From: Cyclobacteriaceae bacterium
GTDB taxonomy: Bacteria; Bacteroidota; Bacteroidia; Cytophagales; Cyclobacteriaceae
NCBI GenBank assembly: GCA_030584025.1
Contig: CP129487.1
Location: 1,736,001 to 1,800,000, forward strand
Length of the DNA: 64,000 nucleotides
Direction of reading: 5' to 3'
Part shown: positions 1-7,585 of the stretch, piece after piece
How the letters are laid out: each line of letters starts with the position of its first letter
Numbering within the stretch: the stretch's first letter is position 1
Position numbers and translations under genes: made by a program
The notes under the pieces: generated by a model
What the model saw: only the letters and a program-made list of their open reading frames with translations
Told to the model about the DNA's origin: nothing
The model's database searches: none

Positions 1-1347
1 GCGGTTGGTTTCAGCCAACATGGCGGTGCGTTTTTCTACAATCTTTTCCAGGTTCTCATTGATGGCCTGCACCTCTTCATTCGCTGCCTTCAACGCCCTC
101 GCCTGCCTGCGCAAGCGGCCGCTGAAGGTGATCAGCAACACAATCATTACCCCAAAAACGGCCAGTAATCCCAACACCAAAAACAACCGCTGCCTGAACT
201 GACGTTGCTCTTCTAACCGGGTTGACTCGGCTTCAATCAGTTGAGTCTCCAGGTTTTCGATATCAAAATATTTCTCTTTCAATGAATTAATCAGTGCCCG
301 GTAATCTTCCTGATTTTTAAAAAACTTCGATTCGTTTTCGATCAGCAATTTCTCTAGCATGTCCAGGTCATTCAGCAAGCCTGCACGCTCCACCGGCCCC
401 AGGTTGGTAAATCCTTGCTCCAGCTTTTCGGTGATGAGTTTAATCTTTTCATCAAAACTTTCTCGGTTAAAGCCCAACGCCTCACTTTCTTGTGTAGCCT
501 GTCGGATGAGGTTACGGATATCTTCGGCTACAAAAGATGAATCGGATATGTTGCCAACAAACACTTCGGGTTCCCTCCCTTCAGCTTTTCGATGTTGCTC
601 TTCAAGTTCTTTAAACTTGGCATCCACCCGGGCTAATTCCTGGGCACTAAGCTTGGTGAAATCCTTATTCCGCATCACGGCATAAAAAACCGTAAGCGAT
701 TGAATGGAGTCTAACTGCGACAGGTTGAATTTTTCTTCTGCTTTGGCAACAGGTTCCTGTGCAGGTGTGGCGCTGGCTACCACTTCGGGGCGCACAAATA
801 AGGTCTGTTCACCGTTAACGGTGGTGAGTTGTGAAACCACATACGGGGGCACCTTGAATTGCCCGGTTGCCTTTACCTCTTCCTGCAACGGAATTGGAAA
901 CACGGCTCTCCCCTGCTGATCAGTGGTGATCTGAACATCGGTTGCTCCACTGAAATACACGCGCTGCTGCGGCACGGGTTTACCGTCTTCAAATTTTACC
1001 GCAAGCCGCACTTCCTTGTAGCGCTTCTTTCGCAATACAATTTGCAGCACCCCTTTAGCCATGCTCCACGAATCCACTTCGTATTGCTGATCTTTTACTC
1101 CAATGTTTTTTACCGGCAAGGCACTGGCAGCAATCTCGGTGATTACTGATCCTTTGTTTCCGGTGTTGATGTAAGGTGCGCCATCCAGTGAAACTTCAGC
1201 AAATGCAAAGGGTTGTAATTGTTCGTTCAGGGTTTTGATCTGCAACACCTGCTTTTGCTGTGCGCATACTAAAAACGCACTGCTGATGAACACAAGGAAT
1301 AGCAGCCCAACCCGTAATCGAAATAATATGGTAACGCGCTTAGTCAA
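1..1347 (-). CDS. Membrane-anchored sensor, probable histidine kinase (partial, 3' end off window)
   Basis: The reading frame stays open from 1347 to the window edge (449 codons). It begins with a hydrophobic signal peptide ending VCAQQ, followed by an extracytoplasmic region of about 350 residues with small beta-rich segments and then a helical region. One transmembrane helix lies near residues 382-405. After it comes a charged coiled coil ending NENLEKIVEKRT, which in this phylum typically leads into a HisKA domain; the kinase core itself is outside the window, so kinase activity is inferred. No ATG fits: the frame has a stop just upstream, and a TTG at 1345-1347 gives a good signal peptide and overlaps the preceding gene by 8 bases. 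It is the last visible gene of the HYR/PorP/PorE-like cassette and probably senses an envelope or secretion state. Confidence 0.7.
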   Translation of the reverse strand, partial: MTKRVTILFRLRVGLLFLVFISSAFLVCAQQKQVLQIKTLNEQLQPFAFAEVSLDGAPYINTGNKGSVITEIAASALPVKNIGVKDQQYEVDSWSMAKGVLQIVLRKKRYKEVRLAVKFEDGKPVPQQRVYFSGATDVQITTDQQGRAVFPIPLQEEVKATGQFKVPPYVVSQLTTVNGEQTLFVRPEVVASATPAQEPVAKAEEKFNLSQLDSIQSLTVFYAVMRNKDFTKLSAQELARVDAKFKELEEQHRKAEGREPEVFVGNISDSSFVAEDIRNLIRQATQESEALGFNRESFDEKIKLITEKLEQGFTNLGPVERAGLLNDLDMLEKLLIENESKFFKNQEDYRALINSLKEKYFDIENLETQLIEAESTRLEEQRQFRQRLFLVLGLLAVFGVMIVLLITFSGRLRRQARALKAANEEVQAINENLEKIVEKRTAMLAETNR

Positions 1348-2929
1348 ATAAATCTTTTACAAATACAATTTCAGGAATACCCAGGTCGCGCTTGTATTTT
1401 GAAAGTTCAAACGCCACCTTTTGTTTTCCGCTCTCCCCTTCCACCTCAATGATGTAGTAGCTGAATTTAGGAATCACAAGGGTGAGATTACCTTGTGCAT
1501 CGGAAGTAGTCTGGTACACACGCGTGCCAGTGGCACGGTCGATCATGGAAATCGTAACGCCCGGCCATGGTTTTACATCCTGGGTTGAACTCCAGCTATG
1601 ATCTTTTATTTTCAACAAGGCATTCAACGTAAGTGGATACTGCTCCAGGTTAATGTCGAATTCATAAAGATCATCATCCAGGCCGCCTGCTTTTCGGTTG
1701 GAAGCCAGAAAACCATGCATGCCTAAGGAATCAACGATAATGGAAAAATCGTCATGTGGGCTGTTGATCGGGTAGCCCAGGTTTTCAGGTTCGGTATTCA
1801 ATGAATCGCGTGAAAATACAATCTTGTACAGGTCAAGTTGACCCAATCCCGCATGACCATCAGAAGAAAAGTATAGTGTTTTATTGGCGTGCAAAAATGG
1901 ATACACCTCATCCCGGGGGGTATTGATGGTAGCACCTAAGTTAACCGGATCGGTCCAACGGCCACTTATTTTTTCGGACATAAAAAGATCCTTACCTCCG
2001 ATGCCAGCAGGCGAATCTGCAGAAAAGATCAGCACATCACCGGCTTCATTCAGTGTAAAGCTGTTGATGGAGTATTCGTGAAAGTGCGGAAAGGTTTCCG
2101 TCACTTTCCATTGATTGTTCACCTTGGCAGCAAACGATAAATGAAGCGGTCGCGCACCACGAGCATCACTTTCGCTGGCGTTCGCTATAAAAGCCATGCG
2201 GGTACCGCGTGCATACAACACACATGGTCCGGTATTCCAGGAAGATTGTAATTCACGCGCAAAAATTTCAGGTTGTGAGGTGTTGATTACATCCTCGTTT
2301 GGATCGTACGTAATTTTGGTGTGATACATCCGGTAGAAGTCGGCTTCGTTGTGCAGGCGTTCCACCGGTGTTTGTATTTTTTTGTTTGAAGTAAAGATCA
2401 GCCTGTCCCCAACACGTTGCGGCCCGAATTCACTGTGCGGAGTATTGAATGATAATCTTCGTATAGCTACATGCGCGGAGTCCTCCATCAGGTATTGCCG
2501 GTTGTGAATCCGCCAGATTTTCTTTTCAATCCACTCCTTTTGTTCGAGCGCAAGCAATTGCTGATAGACATCCAATGCGCGATCGTACTTTTCAAGGGCA
2601 AGTAAAGCTTCGGCATATCTAAACAAAGCATCCGAATCGGTAATGGTTTCTATGGCTATGGCTTTGCCATACGCATCAATGGCTTCATTAAAACGATTTA
2701 GCTCATCATAGCAACGGCCCAGTTTCAGGTAAAGCGAAACATCGGTTGGTTGTTTCTTTATGGTCCGTTCAAAGTATACACTGGCCTCTGCCCACGCATG
2801 CTGTTCGAATTTTTCATTTCCTAACTGCATATCTCCTTTTCCAATCGACCATACACTTTCCTGGGCAAGCACTGTTGTTGCTACAAGCGAGAGTAAAAGC
2901 AATAAGCGATATGGTTTCAGAAGAAGCAT
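1340..2929 (-). CDS. PorE-like periplasmic protein: TPR + PD40 propeller, no OmpA domain
   Basis: The protein has a signal peptide (ending VLAQ), TPR units at about residues 30-150, PD40/WD40-like beta-propeller repeats at about 165-395 (for example TLYFSSDGHAGLGQLDLY), and a C-terminal beta-sandwich resembling carboxypeptidase regulatory or CNA-B domains (about 425-520). This is the order of T9SS PorE, which normally ends in an OmpA peptidoglycan-binding domain. Here the protein ends at 529 residues without one. It lies 1 base downstream of the PorP/SprF gene, and its stop overlaps the TTG start of the sensor gene. By family knowledge such proteins are periplasmic partners of T9SS accessory barrels; the specific partner is inferred from position. 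Confidence 0.75.
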   Translation of the reverse strand: MLLLKPYRLLLLLSLVATTVLAQESVWSIGKGDMQLGNEKFEQHAWAEASVYFERTIKKQPTDVSLYLKLGRCYDELNRFNEAIDAYGKAIAIETITDSDALFRYAEALLALEKYDRALDVYQQLLALEQKEWIEKKIWRIHNRQYLMEDSAHVAIRRLSFNTPHSEFGPQRVGDRLIFTSNKKIQTPVERLHNEADFYRMYHTKITYDPNEDVINTSQPEIFARELQSSWNTGPCVLYARGTRMAFIANASESDARGARPLHLSFAAKVNNQWKVTETFPHFHEYSINSFTLNEAGDVLIFSADSPAGIGGKDLFMSEKISGRWTDPVNLGATINTPRDEVYPFLHANKTLYFSSDGHAGLGQLDLYKIVFSRDSLNTEPENLGYPINSPHDDFSIIVDSLGMHGFLASNRKAGGLDDDLYEFDINLEQYPLTLNALLKIKDHSWSSTQDVKPWPGVTISMIDRATGTRVYQTTSDAQGNLTLVIPKFSYYIIEVEGESGKQKVAFELSKYKRDLGIPEIVFVKDLFD

Positions 2930-2930
2930 C

Positions 2931-3848
2931 TTAACGTGGCGATGAAATGTTGTTGGTGTTGTATCGAAAAATGTATTTGAGCATCAACTCGTGCGAGCCG
3001 GTACGCGGAAGCGCCACATCACCTAAAGCAAAATCATAGGCATACCCCAATTGCAATTGCTTGGAAGCTTGTGCCATGAGCAAAGTCGTGAGTGATTTTT
3101 CGCTTCGGTAAGATGCGCCCAGGGTGAGTACATTCCGATAAATGATGTTGGCATTCACATCAAAAGCAGTTGGCAAATCAGGTGCATAACGAATTAAAAA
3201 TCCCGGTTGAACTTTCCAGTACGGGTTCATAGTAATGGTATATCGGCTGAATACAAAATAGTGCGCATTATCGACTTCAAATGATGCGGTGTCGCTCGGG
3301 CTTTCGCGATGTGAAAGGAAAGAAGGTGCCGATATACCGAGTTGAAAATTTTGAGAGCGGAAAAAGAAACCGAAACCAAAATCAGCATACAAGCTGTTTA
3401 CCGCTTGCGCGAGATTGGGATCCACTGTTCCGTTTTGCATCAGCGAAGGGTAATCCGAGCGTTGGTGAATAACGTTTAGTTGTGCGCCAAACGAAAGTGT
3501 GGATTGCTTACCCGTCTTTAAGTGATATGCAGGTGCCATGCTCGCAAATAGATTTTTATGCACCCCGATTTTATCATGTGTCAAAACTAATCCAAGTCCA
3601 AGATTTTGTTTCACGAATGAACTGTGTGCCATTAAGGTTTGTGTCTTGGGTGCATTTTCAATGCCGCTCCACTGATTGCGATTGATAAAGCCGAGGCTTA
3701 ACACCTCTTCCCCACCAGCAACTGCGGGATTTATTGCCAGAGGATTGAACATGTATTGGGCGTACTGCGGCATTTGCTGCGCAACAGCCAACTGCATGGA
3801 GCTGAGCAGCAGTAAAATTATTCCGATGATTTTTTTATTCGTTGCCAT
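2931..3848 (-). CDS. PorP/SprF family type IX secretion outer-membrane protein
   Basis: The N-terminal pattern after the signal peptide (QQMPQYAQYMFNPLAINPA, then VAGGEE) is the hallmark of the PorP/SprF family, followed by a beta-barrel of about 280 residues ending in an aromatic/charged strand. Family members sit in the outer membrane and help secrete or attach proteins with type B sorting domains. The frame is open up to 3875, but I chose the ATG at 3848 because it starts directly at the signal peptide (MATNKKI), is preceded by GGGGAGG and avoids overlap with the upstream gene. It lies between the HYR type B substrate and the PorE-like gene, which matches the usual SprB/SprF pairing. Confidence 0.88.
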   Translation of the reverse strand: MATNKKIIGIILLLLSSMQLAVAQQMPQYAQYMFNPLAINPAVAGGEEVLSLGFINRNQWSGIENAPKTQTLMAHSSFVKQNLGLGLVLTHDKIGVHKNLFASMAPAYHLKTGKQSTLSFGAQLNVIHQRSDYPSLMQNGTVDPNLAQAVNSLYADFGFGFFFRSQNFQLGISAPSFLSHRESPSDTASFEVDNAHYFVFSRYTITMNPYWKVQPGFLIRYAPDLPTAFDVNANIIYRNVLTLGASYRSEKSLTTLLMAQASKQLQLGYAYDFALGDVALPRTGSHELMLKYIFRYNTNNISSPR

Positions 3849-3858
3849 ACCTCCCCGC

Positions 3859-5766
3859 TTATCGTACAAGTTCAATGGATCCCGTTAAAACTTCACGGGT
3901 TTGTTGAATTTCAATCCGGTAAAAGTACGTTCCTGTAGGCACCAGGTTCCCCGATTTGTTCTCACCTGTCCATACTACCGAAATGTTATTATAGCCCGAA
4001 GCTTCATACACAACTCCGCCCCAACGATCAACTACTACTACCCGGTTATTAGGAAAGAATTCAATATCCTGAATGATCCATACATCCTGGATGCCATCAC
4101 CATTGGGTGTTATGGCGGGTGTTGCTTTCAGGTTAAGCACTTTACGGTTTACCGTAACCGTGAATCGGCATTCAACCACATCGCCTGCTTCATTTTCAGC
4201 CGTGTAAATAACTTGTGTTGCTCCTTCCGGGAAAACATCACCGGGTTCATGCGATTGTGTGATGGTTAACGCGCCACAAGCAATTGAAAATTCAGGTTCA
4301 TCCCAGGTAACGATTGCTGTATTACTTTCATCGGCATCAACAACCAAATTGTCAGGACAATTTTCAAGTACCGGTAACTGCGTATTGTTCACAGTAACAG
4401 TAAATGAACAAGTAGCCGTATTACCACTTGGATCAGTTGCCGTGTACGTCACGATAGTTTCACCAATTGGAAATTCAGTTCCAGGTTGATGACTGGTCGT
4501 TACATTCACCGAGCAGTTATCTTGAGCAGTGGGTGGAGTCCACGAAGCAATAGCCGTGCACGTAGCACCTGCTGTAAGCTCAATATCGGATGGGCAATTG
4601 TTGAGTACAGGGTTCATGTTATCCCGGATGGTTACGGTAAAACTGCACGTAGCCTGATTGCCACTTTGGTCTGTTGCTGTATACGTAACAGTAGTTACTC
4701 CAACCGGGAAGGTGGCCCCCGGTATATGGCTTGCTGTTACAGTAACGGAGCAGTTGTCTTGTACAACCGGCATACCCCAGCTCACATTACGACTGCAGCC
4801 ACTGACGGCATTCTGTGTTACGTTGGGTGGACAGGAATTAAAAGAAGGAGGTGAATTATCTACTACGGTAACCGTAAAGCTACAGGTAGATTGATTACCA
4901 CTGGGGTCTGTTGCGGTATAAGTTACGGTAGTTACACCAAGCGGAAAGACACTTCCAGAAGTGTGGGTACCAGTTATGTTGGCCGAACAATTATCTTGTG
5001 CTACTGGGTTACTCCAGGTGGCAGTTGCACTACAATTATTGTTGGCTGATACTTGAATGTTTGATGGACACGAAGTAAACACCGGAGGTGAATTGTCAAC
5101 CACCGTTACGTTAAAGTTACAGGTAGATTGATTGCCGTATTTGTCGGTTGCTGTGTGCGTCACAGTAGTCGTGCCTAGAACAAACAAACTTCCTGGAGCT
5201 TTGGAAACGCTGAGGACCGGAGAACCACAATTGTCCGAAACAGGTGGACTAGACCAATTTACCGCTACCGAGCATGCATTATTTGGCAGTGCTACTTGCA
5301 GGTGGGAGGTACAACTGATGAAATTAGGGGGTGTAGTATCCAGCAACTCATTCGGGCAGCAAAGAGGGCCTCCATTCTTGCTTTGGGCAGCACGGATTGT
5401 GAAATCCCCATACCTTTGACCTATCGATATAATACTACATTCTGTACTAATTTGAGTATGAAAGATGCCTTCGATATAAACCTCAAGAAAAGGGGTACCA
5501 TCAGGGGAGGTAAATGTAAAGGTTAACCCTGGAGATATTATTCCGAAAAAGATATTGTCCAAACCATCACTCACAGTGATAGGCGCAGTCAGTGTTCCCT
5601 CATACAAAAGTGTAAATGAACTGATCCCACCAGAACATGGACTACACTCCGCTAAGGTAGGACACAAACATTCCTGCCCGCTTACCCGTAGTACGCTGAG
5701 CAGAAGCAAAACCAACGCAAAAAATCCTGTTCGTTGAACAGTGCGGTTTCGTGTCATCATCACCAA
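3859..5766 (-). CDS. Secreted HYR-repeat protein with T9SS type B (gliding-motility) C-terminal domain
   Basis: A signal peptide (ending VSGQ) is followed by a Cys-rich N-terminal region of about 115 residues. Five HYR domains of about 80 residues come next (about residues 145-550), each with the pattern D-N-C, a W near the middle and a final TVTYTATDPSGN-type strand with paired Cys. The last 85 residues form a gliding-motility-associated C-terminal domain (ATPAITPNGDGIQD, then DRWGGVVYE, then PTGTYFYRIE). The protein is predicted to be exported by T9SS and held at the cell surface, probably as an adhesin or surface-layer component. Three Met codons lie at the start (5766, 5760, 5757); the first is given. 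The PorP/SprF gene starts 10 bases after its stop. Confidence 0.85.
   Translation of the reverse strand: MVMMTRNRTVQRTGFFALVLLLLSVLRVSGQECLCPTLAECSPCSGGISSFTLLYEGTLTAPITVSDGLDNIFFGIISPGLTFTFTSPDGTPFLEVYIEGIFHTQISTECSIISIGQRYGDFTIRAAQSKNGGPLCCPNELLDTTPPNFISCTSHLQVALPNNACSVAVNWSSPPVSDNCGSPVLSVSKAPGSLFVLGTTTVTHTATDKYGNQSTCNFNVTVVDNSPPVFTSCPSNIQVSANNNCSATATWSNPVAQDNCSANITGTHTSGSVFPLGVTTVTYTATDPSGNQSTCSFTVTVVDNSPPSFNSCPPNVTQNAVSGCSRNVSWGMPVVQDNCSVTVTASHIPGATFPVGVTTVTYTATDQSGNQATCSFTVTIRDNMNPVLNNCPSDIELTAGATCTAIASWTPPTAQDNCSVNVTTSHQPGTEFPIGETIVTYTATDPSGNTATCSFTVTVNNTQLPVLENCPDNLVVDADESNTAIVTWDEPEFSIACGALTITQSHEPGDVFPEGATQVIYTAENEAGDVVECRFTVTVNRKVLNLKATPAITPNGDGIQDVWIIQDIEFFPNNRVVVVDRWGGVVYEASGYNNISVVWTGENKSGNLVPTGTYFYRIEIQQTREVLTGSIELVR
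4125..5335 (-). repeat. Five tandem HYR domain repeats (about 240 bp each)
   Basis: Five diverged units are visible in the protein, each opening with a P-x-F/L-x-x-C-P motif, carrying a central DNC and ending FTVTV. Units 2-4 resemble each other most; unit 5 has lost the first central Cys. Boundaries are approximate. Confidence 0.75.
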
Positions 5767-5788
5767 TATGATCTAAAAACAGAGACTT

Positions 5789-5796
5789 CAAATGTA
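5789..5796 (-). promoter_or_regulatory. Probable -7 element (TACATTTG) for the T9SS cassette
   Basis: The minus strand reads TACATTTG, an exact match to the Bacteroidota -7 consensus TAnnTTTG, 23 bases upstream of the HYR gene ATG. The expected TTG at -33 is not evident, so this is a partial match. The 198-base divergent gap it lies in also serves the ABC-F gene on the plus strand. Confidence 0.45.
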
Positions 5797-5964
5797 CTGA
5801 ATATCAATTTAATAACTATATCTTTTTCAAGTAAAAAATTATATAAAAGGTTAACTATTATACCCCTTTTGATACGATCTGGCTTACGCCTACACACAAT
5901 CGTTCCCAGCCTGGGTTTTAGTCTCATTCGTTTGGCTTATCTTCGCGCCTTATTTTGAAATTCA

Positions 5965-7584
5965 ATGCTGGCAGTAAATAAGCTTTCGCTCCAATTTGGT
6001 AAGCGTGTTCTTTTTGATGAGGTAAGCCTTCGTTTCACGCAAGGCAATTGTTATGGGGTTATTGGGGCCAATGGGGCCGGAAAATCTACATTCCTGAAGA
6101 TTCTTTCGGGCGAGATTGACCCAACACGTGGCAATGTGTCCATGGAGCCGGGTAAGCGCATGGCTGTATTACGCCAAAATCACTACGAATTTGATGAGGT
6201 TACCGTGTTGGATACGGTGATGATGGGCTACACCAAGCTTTGGAACCTCATGCAAGAAAAAGATGCCATTTATGCCAAACCTGATTTTTCCGATGCCGAT
6301 GGCATGCGCGCCTCTGAACTGGAGGCAGAATTTGCCGAACTCAACGGCTGGAATGCGCAGTCGGATGCAGCCGCGCTTCTAAGCGGACTTGGCATTAATG
6401 AGTCAGAGCATTATAAATTGGTTAAGGAACTGGATGGCTCACAAAAGGTACGTGTGCTGCTGGCTCAAGCGCTCTATGGCAATCCGGATATTTTGATTCT
6501 GGATGAACCTACTAACGACCTGGATATAAATACCATAACCTGGTTGGAAGATTTTCTGCTTGAGTTTGAAAACACGGTTATCGTGGTATCGCACGACCGT
6601 CACTTTTTGGATACAGTGTGTACCCACATTGTTGATATTGATTTTCAGGCGATACGCTTATATACTGGTAATTATTCGTTCTGGTATCAATCCAGTCAGC
6701 TGGCATTGACACAACGCTCGGCTGCCAACAAAAAGGCGGAGGAAAAGCGAAAAGAGCTACAGGAATTCATTGCGCGCTTCAGTGCCAATGCATCCAAATC
6801 GCGTCAAGCAACCAGCAGGCGAAAGCTGTTGGAGAAAATCAATGTCGATGAAATTCAGGCGTCTACCCGTAGGTACCCGGCCATCATCTTTAAACAAAAC
6901 CGCGAAGCCGGTGATCAGATTTTGCACGCGGTTGGGTTGGGATACACCAACAATGGCACTCCCCTGTTCAGCAACCTCGATTTCTATGTGAACAAAGGTG
7001 ATAAGATTGCTTTCCTGAGTAAAGACAGCCTGGCGATCACTTCTTTATTTCAGATTTTGATGGGTGAGCTTCACGCCACCACCGGCTCATTTAAATTCGG
7101 GCAAACCATTACCACAGCGTACCTCCCATCGAACAATGAAAACTACTTTCAATCGGATGACAACCTGATTGATTGGTTGCGGCAATATGCCGAAGAAGAA
7201 AACCGCGATGAGATATACATTCGTGGTTTTTTAGGTAAGATGCTTTTCTCGGGCGAAGAAGTTTTCAAGAAGTGCAGTGTGCTTTCAGGTGGCGAAAAAG
7301 TACGCTGCATGATTTCACGCATGATGCTTACCGGTGCCAACGTATTGATCCTGGACGAACCCACCAACCACCTTGATCTGGAATCCATTACCGCATTTAA
7401 TAATGCCCTGAAGGATTTTCCGGGAACTGTCCTGTTCACTTCTCACGATCACGAATTTACCCAAACCGTAGCCAACCGGATTATTGAACTTTCTCCGAAT
7501 GGCTGTATTGATAAACTCATGACGTATGATGAATACATCACCAGCGAGAAAGTAGCTGAACAGAAGGAGGCTTTGTACGCGTAA
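5965..7584 (+). CDS. ABC-F family ATPase (YbiT-like)
   Basis: Two ABC cassettes sit on one chain with no membrane segment, as in ABC-F translation factors that act on the ribosome. The first Walker A is GANGAGKST (about residue 36) and the first Walker B is ILILDEPTNDLD. Its signature is LDGSQ rather than LSGGQ. A linker of about 75 basic, helical residues (SRQATSRRKLLEKI) follows. The second cassette has a normal signature, LSGGEKVR, and VLILDEPTNHLD, but its Walker A is degenerate (FLSKDSLAITSLF, no GKS/T). I recall this pattern from YbiT/YkpA-type members but have not checked it. The length of 539 is normal. It is monocistronic, divergent from the T9SS cassette and convergent with the next gene, with one base between the stops. 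Confidence 0.88.
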   Translation: MLAVNKLSLQFGKRVLFDEVSLRFTQGNCYGVIGANGAGKSTFLKILSGEIDPTRGNVSMEPGKRMAVLRQNHYEFDEVTVLDTVMMGYTKLWNLMQEKDAIYAKPDFSDADGMRASELEAEFAELNGWNAQSDAAALLSGLGINESEHYKLVKELDGSQKVRVLLAQALYGNPDILILDEPTNDLDINTITWLEDFLLEFENTVIVVSHDRHFLDTVCTHIVDIDFQAIRLYTGNYSFWYQSSQLALTQRSAANKKAEEKRKELQEFIARFSANASKSRQATSRRKLLEKINVDEIQASTRRYPAIIFKQNREAGDQILHAVGLGYTNNGTPLFSNLDFYVNKGDKIAFLSKDSLAITSLFQILMGELHATTGSFKFGQTITTAYLPSNNENYFQSDDNLIDWLRQYAEEENRDEIYIRGFLGKMLFSGEEVFKKCSVLSGGEKVRCMISRMMLTGANVLILDEPTNHLDLESITAFNNALKDFPGTVLFTSHDHEFTQTVANRIIELSPNGCIDKLMTYDEYITSEKVAEQKEALYA

Positions 7585-7585
7585 A

